NCBI GenBank assembly: GCA_016712045.1
Contig: JADJRV010000008.1
Location: 1-64,000, forward strand
DNA from: Chloracidobacterium sp.
GTDB taxonomy: Bacteria; Acidobacteriota; Blastocatellia; Pyrinomonadales; Pyrinomonadaceae
DNA: 64,000 nucleotides
Direction of reading: 5' to 3'
The notes under the pieces are model-generated. The model was not told the DNA's origin. It worked only from the letters and a program-made list of their open reading frames with translations, and ran no database searches. This document shows positions 1-10,677 of the stretch, piece after piece (position 1 is the first letter of the stretch; every line of letters begins with the position of its first letter). Both the position numbers and the translations under genes were made by a program.

Positions 1-555
1 TGCCGATGACGGTCTCGTCTTTTCGACGTTCAGATATTCTTCGGTGGCAGCTTTGTCGTTCTTGGGAAATCATATGACGATTCTTCCGTCCAGTGGCGGG
101 CCCTTCGGCCTCGCCTTTGTGTCCGTCCAAATCTGAGCCGAGTGAGCACTGCAGTTAATTTCGGCATCGACGAACAGACTCCTTTTCGGTGATGCCGTAC
201 TTGAATTCTGAGGGCGATCACATCGCTTGGGCCGTAGCCCTAATCGAGTGTGACGATAACTTTGCCGTCAACCGTTTTGAACTGTGCGCTGGTTTCACGT
301 CAAGCGTGACGGAATCGAAGGCAATATCAACGGCATCGAGTTCGACCGTTCGCAGGTCCGCTTTCAATGGACAATGACACCGTTGTATCACCCAAGACCA
401 TTTTTTTGTCCGGTCAAAGCTCGCCCGATGCTGTAATGTCGAACATCAAAAGTCGGGGACGGGTGAATGCCAGGTTTGCCGATTTGGGCAAATGAGGAAA
501 AAGCCGCAATAAAAAGTATTGCGGCTGTAAATGAAAAGTATCGCAAAGATCTCAT
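1..555 (-). CDS. M1-family metallopeptidase, N-terminal part (runs off the window, frameshifted)
   Basis: Reading leftwards from the ATG at 553-555, the protein begins with a signal peptide (MRSLRYFSFTAAILFIAAF...) followed by FDVRHY, VLGDTTVSL, VELDAVDIAFDSV, GKVIVTLD and VIALRIQ. This is the usual order of the N-terminal beta domain of M1 (gluzincin) aminopeptidases. The stretch encoding DFPND..AATEEY matches the family's conserved link before the catalytic domain. The HExxH zinc site would lie beyond the left edge and is not visible. At least three frame changes are needed to read it, one at a run of seven A's (about 400-406). The start is 6 nt after the stop of the S9 peptidase gene, so the two are probably co-transcribed. 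Predicted role: exported peptide degradation. Family is fairly secure; substrate is unknown. Confidence 0.7.
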
Positions 556-561
556 ATAGTT

Positions 562-2591
562 TTATGGTTTCAGGTATTTCTTGAACCAATCGTTGACGTT
601 GTTATACCAAAATTCCGAATTCTGTGGTTTGAGTATCCAGTGCCCTTCGTCAGGGAACATGATCAGCTTTGAATCGACACCCCTTTAGCTGGAAAGGAGT
701 CGTGAAGCTGCAGGCTCTGATCGTATGGCACGCGATAATCCACCACCGGCGGTCACGAGTGTCGGCGTCGCAAAATTTGCGGCAAACCGATTTGTGACCA
801 TTTTCATACTGCGAGCGGTTTTGCCACGGAAACTTTGAATTCCCAATTTACGAACCAGATCTCTTCGGTCGCGGTGGCCATGCTTTCAAGGTTGTAGACA
901 CCGGCGTGCGAGACGAACGCTTTGAACTTAAATCTCGGATCATTATTGTGCCCAAGCAGCCAGTCGACCATGTATCCGCCATAACTTGCTCCTGCCGCAC
1001 CGATACGCGTTTTGTCGATAAAGGGCTTTTTGGTGACCTCGGCTACGCCATTCATAATGTCGGTGTACGCCTTACCGCACCAGTCGCCGGAGATCTCATC
1101 AACAAATTCTGCCATAGCCGGTCGAAACCACGGGGATCCGGCATAAATACGACATAGCCTTGGTTTGCAAATATCTGCGGATTCCAACGGTAGCCCCAAT
1201 TATCGCCCACGTTCCCTGAGGCCCTCCGTGAATAAGAACGATGAGCGGATATTTTTTCGCAGGGTGAAGTTTGCGGGCTTGAGCAAAAATCCGTGAACAT
1301 TTGCCCCAAGTCCGCCTTCCAATCCATTTCCTCAGGTTTTTGTAGGCCAAACGAGGCAGCGAAGCGTTATTTACGGTAGTTAATGCAGTAACGACACCGC
1401 CTGTGGTGTTTGCACTCACGATCTCGGTGGGCATACTTCATTGAGTTTGCCGCGAAGACGAGTTTACCGTCCGACGACATTTGATTGCTCGCGAAAACAC
1501 CTCGACGATCTTCTGACGTGGGTCGCGATCTTTAGACGAAAAATCTGGTTCGACAGGGACGCCAAATATCGGCGCTTTTTTGCCGCGTTCTCCGGCGTGA
1601 AAAAATTGTTTTACCGTCAGGCGAAACAACTATGTCATCAGCCTGTTGGTCAAAGCCGCGTGTTAGCTCGACGATCTCGCCGCTCTGCGGGTTGTAACGC
1701 ATGATCCGCCAGCGGTCGGCTTCAAATGTGGCTCTTTCTTGCGAACGGAAAAGCAGATATTTGCCATCGGGCGTATACACAGGGCCGGCATCGTAGCCTT
1801 TCATGTTTGCGGTGATATTTTTTACACTGCCGCCGTTTAGAGATTGTATATAGATGTCACTGTTGGTAGATGTTGCCTCGACCTTGTCAGGATTACGCAG
1901 ATAAACAATGTTCGATCCGTCAGGCGAAAAGGCGTAGTCAACGCCTGTCGCGGCTCCGTACGGCGGAGAATCAAAATCGCCGGGGGTCACATCGCGGGCA
2001 GGCCGCCGCCGCTGGAAACTACGAAAACGTGTGTCCGTTTGCGGTCACGCCATTCGACCCAGTGTTTGAAAAGCAAACGGTCGGTGACGTGAGCCTTGAC
2101 CTTGCTCTTGTCGGCCTTTTCGTCTTCGGCCTCATTACAGGCGTCGTCTTTACATTCTGGATAAACATCGGAACTAAAAGCTATCCACTTGCCGTCGGGT
2201 GACCAAACAGGCTGTCCGCCGCCACTTGAGAGTTTTGTGACTTGTTTTCTATCCGAACCGTCCGGTTTCATCGTCCATATCTGTCCGCCGGCCGTAAACG
2301 CAACCCACTTGCCATCAGGTGACCAACGCGGGCTGCTGCTCGAGGACGCCATTTGTTATCGGTTTTTGCTTGCCGCCGTCGATCGCCATCATGTAGATCT
2401 GCGTAACGGTCTTGTTAGCGGCTTTATCGACAACGCCTTATCGAATAGGCGACCCATTTACCATCAGGCGAGACCTGTGGGTCGCCGACGCGTTTAAGAT
2501 TGATAAGATCGTTGACGTTAAATGTGATCTGAGCTTGTGCGGCAAAGGCCGCGACGATAATGAGAACGAGGACGGATAGTGTGCGTTTCAT
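562..2591 (-). CDS. S9 prolyl-oligopeptidase-family serine peptidase (multiply frameshifted)
   Basis: The restored product is about 675 residues. It has a signal peptide (MKRTLSVLVLIIVAAFAAQA), then TolB/WD40-like propeller repeats marked by SPDGKWVAF, SPDGKWIAF, TPDGKYLLF and SPDGKTIFS. The C-terminal alpha/beta hydrolase carries LIVLIHGGPQG and the nucleophile motif GAAGASYGGYM. This is the architecture of secreted S9 dipeptidyl-peptidase-like enzymes. The reading frame changes at least five times between about 1000 and 2400. No single frame covers the gene, but all family motifs occur in the right order, so sequence error is more likely than decay. The end at 562 gives ...DWFKKYLKP, typical of the family C-terminus. 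It is divergent from the M28 peptidase gene, with starts 90 bp apart. Confidence 0.82.
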
Positions 2592-2681
2592 AAGCGATTC
2601 CTGTGATCTAAGATTTGTTGAACAGAAACATTATTATACATTACCTCGTAAGACAGGAACGATTTAGCTAAGATAAAACCT

Positions 2682-4111
2682 ATGAAACTGCATCTTTTGT
2701 TTTTGGTCGTGTTCGTGTGTGTTATTTTCTCGTTTGGGCAGACGGTAGCCCCAACTCCTCTGCTTTACAGCGACGCGACGATCGCTGAAATGCAGCGGCT
2801 GCAGCAGGCCGCCGTCAATAGTGATTACGCCTATAAGCAGACGGGATATTTATCGAACAACATTGGTGCACGGCTGTCAGGCTCGCCACAGGCCGAGCGG
2901 TCGGTGCAATGGGTCGCCGAGCAGATGCGTAAGTTGGGCCTCGATGTCCGTCTGCAGCCGTGTATGGTGCCGCACTGGTTGCGCGGCGAAGAGCACGGAG
3001 AATTGATCGAATGGGATGGCATGGCAGCCGGTACGACGCAAAAGGTCTTTCTTGCTGCTCTCGGCGGTAGTATTGCCACACCGGCCGAAGGCATGACGGC
3101 AGAGATCGTGGTTGTTAAAGATTTCGACGAACTTGCCCGTCTCGGCCGCGATAAGATCGTCGGTAAGATCGTGCTGTTCAATTTTAAGTTTGACCGTGAA
3201 TTACAGGCGAGCGGTTTTGGCGGGGCGGCGTATGGACAGGCAGTGCAATACCGTTTTGGTGGAGCCATGGCGGCGGCGAGATTAGGTGCGGTGGGCGTAT
3301 TGGTTCGGTCGGCAGGCGGTTCGCAAAACCGGCTCGTTCACACAGGATCGATGGGCTATGCCGATGGTGTCACAAAGATACCAGGAGCGGCCGTTTCTTA
3401 TGAAGACGCCGAAAAAATCGCTTGGCTCGCCGCAACGGGCAAGGTAAAGATCAAACTCACTCTGACGCCGCAGACTTTGCCCGATGCACCAAGTTTTAAT
3501 GTGATCGCCGACTTAAAGGGAAGTGAGAAACCTGACGAAGTCGTTATCGTTTCAGGACATCTTGATTCGTGGATCTCGGCGACGGTGCGATCGATGACGG
3601 GGCCGGAGTCGCTGTCGCGATGTCCGTTCCGGCTTTGATCAAACAACTCGGCCTCAAGCCAAAACGCACTATCCGCTTTATCGCTTGGATGAACGAAGAA
3701 AACGGTGGTCGCGGGTCTGCTGCGTATGCCGCGGAACAGGAAAAGAACATCGGTAATCATTTTGCCGCTCTGGAATCTGATCTCGGGGCTTCGCATCCGC
3801 TCGGATTCTATTTCACCGGAAAGCCCGAGATGGCCGCGTTTTTTGCACCGATCTCAAAAGTGTTACTTGCCCAAGGTGCGGCACAGGTTCAGCTACAGGC
3901 TGGTGGGGTCGGGGCAGACATCGGGCCATTGACGCAACGCGGAGTGCCGTCTTTCGCACCTTGGTTTAACCAACAATCATATTTCAACTATCACCACACA
4001 GCTGCCGACACATTCGACAAGGTCGCTCCGAGAGAGATCGCAGAGGTCAGCTCGGTTATGACGGTTCTGGCGTATGGACTGGCGAATCTTGAGCAGCCGT
4101 TACCACGATGA
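2682..4111 (+). CDS. M28-family zinc aminopeptidase with PA-type insert (one frameshift)
   Basis: A signal peptide (MKLHLLFLVVFVCVIFSFGQ) is followed by a PA-like segment and an M28 catalytic domain. Metal-ligand motifs are visible: GHLDSW, then DLGDGAIDDGAG, NEENGG and YHHTAADTFD. The frame breaks at about 3570, inside the conserved GHLDSWDLG. Adding one G to the tgg-atc junction restores the motif exactly, so a lost homopolymer base is the likely cause. The restored length is about 475 residues, normal for exported M28 peptidases. It is divergently transcribed from the S9/M1 pair, forming a peptidase cluster. Predicted function: removal of N-terminal residues from peptides in the periplasm or outside the cell. 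Confidence 0.88.
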
Positions 4112-4141
4112 GAGTTAAATGTTCAAGCTCTTTGTGTAAGC

Positions 4142-4172
4142 AACTTTGAACTTTGAACTTTGAACTTTGAAC
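4142..4172. repeat. Perfect heptamer tandem repeat (AACTTTG)x4
   Basis: Four exact head-to-tail copies of AACTTTG plus AAC lie 31 nt after the M28 stop codon and 15 nt before the small ORF at 4187. This is one of seven heptamer arrays in the window. Confidence 0.95.
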
Positions 4173-4186
4173 GTTAAACTTAACCC

Positions 4187-4351
4187 ATGAACAGACCACC
4201 GCCATATTTTCCGCAAAATCAGCTTTCACCGCCGGATGAAAATCGATATAAGAAATTTAAGTTCGTCGTAGGAGGGCTGATCTTCGCAGCGATTGCTCTG
4301 CTCATCGGCATCGGCGTTGGTATTTACTACCTGATACATTGGCTATTCTAA
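4187..4351 (+). CDS. Small single-pass membrane protein, 54 aa
   Basis: This short open frame encodes a proline-rich hydrophilic N-terminus (MNRPPPYFPQNQLSPPDENR), a basic stretch KKFKF, and one long hydrophobic helix (VVGGLIFAAIALLIGIGVGI) ending YYLIHWLF. The clean cytoplasmic-tail plus helix layout and the terminator immediately downstream suggest a real gene. No Shine-Dalgarno sequence is obvious because a heptamer array precedes it. No family is recognised. It may be transcribed together with the upstream M28 gene. Confidence 0.5.
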   Translation: MNRPPPYFPQNQLSPPDENRYKKFKFVVGGLIFAAIALLIGIGVGIYYLIHWLF

Positions 4352-4370
4352 TATTTGAAATTTCTCAAAC

Positions 4371-4404
4371 AAAAAAGCACAAGTTTTACGACTCGTGCTT
4401 TTTT
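4371..4404. terminator. Bidirectional intrinsic terminator
   Basis: The inverted repeat AAAAAAGCACAAG / CTCGTGCTTTTTT (one mismatch) has an A-run on the left and a T-run on the right. It therefore works in both directions between the convergent small ORF (+) and the S41 peptidase gene (-). Confidence 0.8.
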
Positions 4405-4424
4405 GTTTTTGATCGATCAACGGA

Positions 4425-6197
4425 TCAGTTGTTCGGAGTTTTCTGAGTCGTGCCCGCAACCCTGGCACGCTCACCACTAAGCGCGAGTTGCTTTGCTTGC
4501 GGAAACAGCTCGATAGCTTTTAATAGCTGATCATCATACTCATTAAACACCTGAAACGAAGTTTGCGAACCATATGCGGCAGTGACAAGCTCAGTCCGCA
4601 GCGTGCGCTCAACGAACTCACGTTCGCGATCAATAGCGGCAGGTGCGAACTTAAATTTATCCTGTGCAAATTTCTTAAACGCACTATACACCGCTTCGTT
4701 GACAGGGAAGTCGGTCGATTTGATGTCGTAATCAAAGACTATCGGCTTCTCTACCTTATACGTAGCGAAACCTGGCGCTCGACCACTAACTAGATCCAAC
4801 GCGAACGCAAAGACCGGATTGGTCAGCTTTTGCTGAAATCTTGCCCGTTCGATCGGAATGGTCTTTGGCTTGATCACCACATCAGGATTGATACCGCCGC
4901 CGCTGTAAACGGTGCGTCCCGTATCGGTCTTGCTCTCCCGCCCTTTTGGCTTTTCCACCGGCGTACCGTCGTCGCGATAGCTGCCGCCCTCGGTGTAATA
5001 ATTATAAAGATCGCCGTTAGAATAATCACGTTGATCGCACGGCCCGACGGCGTTTCATATTTGGCGATTGTTAACAGCAGCATCGTGCCGTATTCGAGAC
5101 GGAACGGATATTGGACAAGCCCCTTGCCAAAAGTGTCCTCGCCGACGATCAACGCACGGTCGTGATCTTGTAATGCTCCGGCAAGGATCTCAGAAGCCGA
5201 TGCGGTGTTGCGATTGACGAGTACGACGATCGGCGAGCGGTCAGGTGTCCGATTCTCGGCCGGATATATCTCATTGACTCCCTCAAGCCGCCCCTTTTGC
5301 GAAAAAACCGTTTGGCCGTATGGCAAAAAGGCGTTAGCGATATTTTTCGCTTGATTGACCAATCCACCGCCGTTGTCACGCAGATCAATTATGAGCTGCT
5401 GCATACCCGCAGCTTTGAGTTGACGCAGGCCCTTGATAAATTCGCCGGAGATTGTCTGCGTAAATTGGCCGCGCAGTGCCATATAACCGACACCCGGACG
5501 GATCATATAGATCTCGCTGACCGACGGTTGCGGCACTGCACCGCGAACGATATCCACGGTCTCGCGTTTGCCTGTGCCAAGTCGCTCGACGGTAAGTTGA
5601 ACCGCTGTGCCCTCAGGGCCTCGAAGAAAGGAACGAACCTCGGGGAATGGCTTACCAAGAAGTGACTCATTCTTGACCTCAACTATTTTGCCGTCTGGCA
5701 TGACCCGCTGTCCGCTAAAACTAACGAATTTATCGCCGTATCGTAAGCCAGCTTTATTCGCCGGGGCACCTTCGAAAGTGGCCTTGACATATGTTGCCAG
5801 TACCTTGCCGTCCGCATCGCTCAGGTCGCCGATAGTCGCTCCGATACCAAAGTATTGCGAACGCTGTTCGGTCATGAACTCTTCAAATTCTTTCGCGTCA
5901 AAATAGTTAGAGTGCGGATCAAGCGTATGTAACATCCCGTCGATCGAGGATTTGAATACCGTATTGTAATTAGCTTTTGCCGCCAACGTAGTTTCCCTCG
6001 ATGACAGCTAGAGCCTCTTCGATCTCGCTCTGCACAACCTCCGTCGTGACCTTTTTTTCGACCGCTCGTTTTGCTACCGTGCCCGAACGATCAACTTCTC
6101 TTTTAGCCGTTGTTGAATCGTTTTGGGCAAGCCCAACCGACGCCGACACAGTAAGAATTGTAATAAGAGCAGAAAAGCGTGTATTGCTTAGTTTCAC
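4425..6197 (-). CDS. S41-family C-terminal processing peptidase with PDZ domain (two frameshifts)
   Basis: The restored protein (about 590 aa) has a signal peptide, an N-terminal helical segment, LDPHSNYFD, a PDZ-like domain (about residues 100-190) and an S41 protease core. The catalytic serine is in NTASASEILAGAL and the catalytic lysine in EDTFGKGLVQ. The GTG at 6195-6197 is preferred because VKLSNTRFSALITILTV makes a better signal peptide and GGGGAG lies just upstream; an ATG at 6224 is possible. Two one-base errors break the gene: an extra A near 5980 and a missing C near 5035. The second restores the conserved GDLYNYYTEGG. Predicted to act in the periplasm on envelope proteins, like CtpA/Prc. 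Confidence 0.9.
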
Positions 6198-6370
6198 GAA
6201 TGTAAGATCTCCCCGAATGAACATCTGAAGGACTGACTTTTACTCAAAAAGAATAACATCCATTTGAGGAAAAAGCGACGTAAATAGTTGCCTCTGCAAT
6301 TAGAGATAGAATGGAGCGGCCAAACTTTTCTCGCTTAGGTTATTAGGTTACACTTTTCAGAGTTAATCCG

Positions 6371-7375
6371 ATGTCGCACCTGCTCGAAGTCCATAATCTG
6401 CGTACGCATTTTCCGACACGGGCCGGCCTGGTCAAGTCTGTCGATGATGTGAGTTTTCACATCGACGAAGGCGAACTGGTCGGCCTGGTTGGGGAATCCG
6501 GCTGCGGTAAATCCATCACCGCCCTGTCAGTAATGCGGCTGATATCGCCGCCGGGCAAGATCGTTGGCGGGTCGATCAAATTCAGGGGTGAGGAACTGAC
6601 GACTGCTTCGGACGACCGTTTGCGGACCATCCGCGGTAACGATATAGCGATGATCTTTCAGGATCCGATGACGTCGCTTAACCCGGTCTACCGCGTCGGT
6701 GAACAGATCGCGGAGGCTCTCCGGCTGCATCGCAAAATGGACAAGGCAACAGCGTGGTCGGCAGCGATCGCGGCGATGAAAGAGGTTTCAATACCTTCGC
6801 CAGAACGTCGCGCGTCTGATTACCCACACCAACTCTCCGGCGGAATGCGGCAACGCGTGATGATAGCGATGGCACTTGCGTGCGACCCCGAATTGCTCAT
6901 TGCCGACGAACCGACGACCGCCCTGGATGTGACCATTCAGGCTCAGATACTCGAACTGTTGAATGAACTGCGTGTTTCACGAAAGCTTGCTATTTTACTG
7001 ATCACGCATGACCTTGGCGTAGTCGCTGAGGTCGCCGACCGCGTCTGCGTAATGTACACAGGTAAGATCGTTGAGGAATCCGGTGTCGATGAGATCTTTG
7101 CGAATCCGAAGCACCCTTACACTCGTGGATTGTTACGGTCAGTGCCAAAATTGACTGAAATCGGCATAAAAAAGGCTGAGCGGCTTAAAACTATAGAGGG
7201 AACCGTCCCAAGCCCGACGGATCTGCCGCCGGGCTGTCATTTTGCCCCGCGGTGTGAGCATCGGATGGAGATCTGCACGCACGGCGACATACCCTTTTTC
7301 CAGCAGCCGGACGGCTCACAGGTGCGCTGCGTTTTATTTAACGGCGACGAAAAAGCGAGGCCGGCAAGCGTATGA
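6371..7375 (+). CDS. oppD: Oligopeptide/dipeptide ABC transporter ATP-binding protein (OppD/DppD type)
   Basis: Intact 334-aa ATPase. Walker A is GESGCGKS, the Q-loop sits in IFQDPMTSLNP, the signature is LSGGMRQR and Walker B is LLIADEPTTALD. The C-terminal oligopeptide-transporter extension has the usual four cysteines (GCHFAPRC, EIC, VRC), a cluster that binds an iron-sulfur centre in characterised relatives. It overlaps the next ATPase gene by 4 bp (ATGA), indicating translational coupling. No permease or binding-protein gene is adjacent in this window, so membrane partners are encoded elsewhere or the pair energises a distant transporter. Divergent from the S41 gene across 146-173 bp. 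Confidence 0.93.
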   Translation: MSHLLEVHNLRTHFPTRAGLVKSVDDVSFHIDEGELVGLVGESGCGKSITALSVMRLISPPGKIVGGSIKFRGEELTTASDDRLRTIRGNDIAMIFQDPMTSLNPVYRVGEQIAEALRLHRKMDKATAWSAAIAAMKEVSIPSPERRASDYPHQLSGGMRQRVMIAMALACDPELLIADEPTTALDVTIQAQILELLNELRVSRKLAILLITHDLGVVAEVADRVCVMYTGKIVEESGVDEIFANPKHPYTRGLLRSVPKLTEIGIKKAERLKTIEGTVPSPTDLPPGCHFAPRCEHRMEICTHGDIPFFQQPDGSQVRCVLFNGDEKARPASV

Positions 7376-8363
7376 ATTTAGCTACTGCAATGACGCCGGA
7401 AGCACTGCTCGAGGTCAAAAACCTCGTCAAGCACTTTCCCGTCGATAACAGCGACGACGTTGTGCAAGCCGTCGATGATGTTTCGTTTGATCTAATACAG
7501 GGTGAGACACTCGGGCTTGTCGGCGAATCAGGTTGTGGCAAATCGACGGTCGGACGCTGTTTATTGCGCTTAATAGAGCCGACCAGCGGGGAAGTCCTGT
7601 TTGAGGGCAAGAACATTGTCGGATTGCCCAACAAAGAAATGCAGATGCTTCGGCGTGAGATGCAGATTATTTTTCAAGATCCGTACGCCAGCCTAAATCC
7701 GCGTCTGAGCATTCGCTCGATCGTTTCCGAACCGCTCAAGATACACGGCATCGGAAACAAGAATGAGCAGAACGAACGCGTCGCCGATCTGCTGAAAAAA
7801 GTCGGGCTTGATCCAAAATACGCCGACAGGTATCCACATGAATTTTCCGGCGGGCAGCGGCAACGCATTGGGATCGCAAGGGCTTTGGCTTTAGACCCCA
7901 AACTCATAATCTGCGACGAACCTGTGTCCGCTCTCGACGTCTCTGTTCAGGCACAGGTTGTTAATCTGCTCCAACAGCTACAGGATGATCTGGCCTGACG
8001 TATTTATTTATATCGCATGGATTGGCGGTCGTTGAACATATTTCCGACCGCGTTGCGGTGATGTATTTGGGAAAGATCGTCGAGATATGCGATGCTGCTG
8101 AACTTTACGAAGACGCTCTCCATCCGTATAGCCAAGCTCTGCTCTCGGCGATCCCGATACCGGACCCTAAACAGAAACGCCAACGGATCATGCTGACCGG
8201 AGACGTACCAACACCGATCAACCCGCCATCGGGTTGCCGCTTTCGCACGCGCTGTCCTGTAGCTATTGAGGAGTGTGCGGTTGTTGAACCGGAACTGCGC
8301 GAGATCAAGCCCGGACATTTTGCGGCTTGTATCCGTGTAAACGGATATGATGCCGCTGCGTAA
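7372..8363 (+). CDS. oppF: Oligopeptide/dipeptide ABC transporter ATP-binding protein (OppF/DppF type; one frameshift)
   Basis: This is the second ATPase of the pair: Walker A GESGCGKS, IFQDPYASLNP, signature FSGGQRQR, Walker B LIICDEPVSALD. The C-terminal cysteine-rich extension is GCRFRTRCP...EEC...FAAC. The frame breaks at about 7995 in QLQDDLG-LTYLF. One missing G (ctggcctg for ctgggcctg) restores a standard 330-residue OppF, so this is probably a base-calling error. It overlaps oppD by 4 bp and would form a heterodimeric ATPase with it. Confidence 0.9.
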
Positions 8364-8434
8364 AACTGAAACAAATCAAAAGCAGCAGTCGTAGGTTGTT
8401 TTGTAATTCTTAAACCAATTTCTGTGAGGAATAT

Positions 8435-9364
8435 ATGAATCGTTTAGCGGGTATCATAACTGCGGCTTTAGGTCTGATCATTGCAATTCTGGGAGCCATC
8501 AAGATCGTTCCCGGTGTGACGGGAACAGGCGTGTTTCTCATCCTTTTTGGCGGACTCGTCATCGGATTGAGTTTTATTAACCGCCCCGATACCGAGGGCG
8601 ACGAAAGGATGTCAACCGCTGCGACATTAGGCAACATCTTCTTTGCTCCGTCTGACACCTTTAAGAACCTGCGGAGGCATCCGCGATTTCTCGTCGCGTT
8701 GCTTATAATGACGGTGCTTTCTGCTGTCTACACAAATCTATTTTTTCAGCGGCTCGGTGCTGAAAGGGTTGTTAATTTTACCATCGACAAAACCCTCGAA
8801 ATGGGTATGATCGCGAATAATGAAGATGCGAAAAAGCAGGTCGAGGCTGGACGGGCACAGGCAATACTTGACGCGAAAAGCCCAGTTCTTCGTGCTACTC
8901 AGACAGTTTCGACATTTGCGGGATATGGATTTACCTACGCGATACTTGCGGGTATTTTTATGCTCTTTGCCCTCGCGATGGGCGGTAAGATCAACTTTTT
9001 CCAGGCTTTTTCCGCCGCCGTCTATGCAGCCTTTCCGGTGTCGGTAATCAAGTTTGTTCTGAATACGATCGTGCTGTTTCTAAAAGACCCAACGGAGATC
9101 CACCCGGTTTTGGGACAGCAATCTTTGGTTCAGGACAGTCTTAATTTCTTGGTATTACCCGCGGAACATCCAGTCATATTTACCGTTCTTGGTGCTACCA
9201 GCTTGTTAGGGCTTTATTGGGTATGGCTGAATGCTACGGGCCTTAAGAATGCCGGCGAACGTGTTACAGGAACGATCGCATGGAGCGCATCGCTCGGAAT
9301 ATTTTTCGTTATCATCTTACTTGGAGTAGTGATGGCAACGTTGTTCCCGAGCTTTATAAGCTAA
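8435..9364 (+). CDS. Yip1-family multi-pass membrane protein
   Basis: The 309-aa product begins with two hydrophobic helices (LAGIITAALGLIIAILGAIKI and VFLILFGGLVIGLSFI), then a Yip1-like domain: LGNIFFAPSDTFKNLRRHPRF followed by about four further helices. Bacterial Yip1-family proteins are common next to transporters but have no firm function. AGGA is placed properly upstream of the ATG (gtgaggaatat). A strong terminator follows. It lies 71 nt after oppF, so co-transcription with the ATPases is possible. Confidence 0.7.
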   Translation: MNRLAGIITAALGLIIAILGAIKIVPGVTGTGVFLILFGGLVIGLSFINRPDTEGDERMSTAATLGNIFFAPSDTFKNLRRHPRFLVALLIMTVLSAVYTNLFFQRLGAERVVNFTIDKTLEMGMIANNEDAKKQVEAGRAQAILDAKSPVLRATQTVSTFAGYGFTYAILAGIFMLFALAMGGKINFFQAFSAAVYAAFPVSVIKFVLNTIVLFLKDPTEIHPVLGQQSLVQDSLNFLVLPAEHPVIFTVLGATSLLGLYWVWLNATGLKNAGERVTGTIAWSASLGIFFVIILLGVVMATLFPSFIS

Positions 9365-9383
9365 GGTTTGTATGATTTGAAAG

Positions 9384-9408
9384 AAAGCCCGCCAATCCGG
9401 CGGGCTTT
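9384..9408. terminator. Bidirectional intrinsic terminator
   Basis: A perfect 10-bp stem, AAAGCCCGCC / GGCGGGCTTT, with a 5-nt loop and flanking A/T tracts, separates the Yip1 gene (+) from the MacB-type permease gene (-). Confidence 0.9.
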
Positions 9409-9411
9409 TTA

Positions 9412-10674
9412 TTATTCGTATCGGAGTGCTTCGATAGGATCTAGGCGGGCTGCTTTCCAAGCGGGGAACAGCCCAAAAATAATGCCGATCCCAACGCTGG
9501 CCCCAAATCCCGCGATCGGAGCCCAGATCGGAACGTAAGAGGGCATTATCATCCTGACGCCAAAAGTCAGAAGCCAGCCTATCAACAGTCCAATAATACC
9601 GCCAAACCCAGTCAGAGTTGCCGCCTCGATCAAAAACTGTAGCAGAATATCGCTTTGTCTTGCACCGAGAGCCTTTCGGATACCGATCTCGCGGGTGCGT
9701 TCGGTCACGGATACGAGCATGATATTCATCACACCGATACCACCGATCATCAGGCCGACTGACGAGATGACCACCATCGCAAGGAAGACGCCGCCCGTGA
9801 TCGCTTTGAATTGATCGACAAGACTGGCAGCCGTTTCCATCGCAAAATTGTTCTTGTTGCCAAACGGTACCTGCCGCCGGATCCGGAGCATATCCTGAAC
9901 TTCGTCCTTTGCCTTTTCAAGCTGGCCTTCATTAGCGACCGCGAGGATAAAAAGGTCGTCAGCATTTGGCTTTAACTTGAGGGCCGTGTTGATCGGCATA
10001 TAGATGACGTTCGTCTGATCGTTATTGCCGCCGCCGCCGCCAAATAGCTGTTCACGTTTTTGCAAAAGCCCAACGATCCGAAACTCAACGCCGCCTACTT
10101 CGATCGTCTGCCCGAGCGGAGATTCGTAAGGGAAATAAGCCTCGCGGACAAAATCACCGATGACGCATACGTTTGCTTTTGCTTCATTCTCGCCGGGTGA
10201 GAACCAACGACCATCGACCAGGACTTCGCCGGGAGCACGATCCACGTTTGGTGTGCTGCCCTGTAATTGAACCGACGAAGAGGTTTTACCGTTTTTCCCC
10301 GTAACGCTAAGTTTGCCGCCAAAGAAGTTATTTGAGATATCCAAAAAGGGAACTGCAACTTCAACGCTCCGCAGACCGCCGATCGCTTCAGCATCTTCGA
10401 GCGTAAGTGGCTTTCGCATTCGCTCTTCGCGTGTCGGAGCGCTTGTGCGGATGCCAATATCCATCTTGTAGAGAAAGATGGAGCGTGTGCCAAATGATTC
10501 GACCTCTTTTTCGACTGCAACGTTAATACCGCTAATGATCGAGGAAATGAGCATTACCGTGATCACACCGACCACAACACCGACGATCGTCAAAAATGCA
10601 CGCAGTTTATTGCCGCGGATGGTATCGATCGCCATCTTGAAATTTTCGTAAAACGGAGTTGTTACTAGTTTCAT
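9412..10674 (-). CDS. MacB/FtsX-type ABC transporter permease 2
   Basis: This 420-aa permease has one N-terminal helix (KLRAFLTIVGVVVGVITVML), a MacB-type periplasmic core domain, then three C-terminal FtsX-domain helices. The family motif VTERTREIGIRKALGARQSDIL and the ending PAWKAARLDPIEALRYE are typical. It resembles its neighbour at 10678-11913 throughout and probably arose by duplication. Two different permease genes with one ATPase suggest a heterodimeric exporter. Last gene of a leftward efflux operon that starts at 14971. Confidence 0.88.
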   Translation of the reverse strand: MKLVTTPFYENFKMAIDTIRGNKLRAFLTIVGVVVGVITVMLISSIISGINVAVEKEVESFGTRSIFLYKMDIGIRTSAPTREERMRKPLTLEDAEAIGGLRSVEVAVPFLDISNNFFGGKLSVTGKNGKTSSSVQLQGSTPNVDRAPGEVLVDGRWFSPGENEAKANVCVIGDFVREAYFPYESPLGQTIEVGGVEFRIVGLLQKREQLFGGGGGNNDQTNVIYMPINTALKLKPNADDLFILAVANEGQLEKAKDEVQDMLRIRRQVPFGNKNNFAMETAASLVDQFKAITGGVFLAMVVISSVGLMIGGIGVMNIMLVSVTERTREIGIRKALGARQSDILLQFLIEAATLTGFGGIIGLLIGWLLTFGVRMIMPSYVPIWAPIAGFGASVGIGIIFGLFPAWKAARLDPIEALRYE

Positions 10675-10677
10675 CGT

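Noticed and set aside
804..2352. Several separate small genes on the minus strand
   Set aside because: Together they give one S9 peptidase with motifs in order; they are pieces of a single frameshifted gene.
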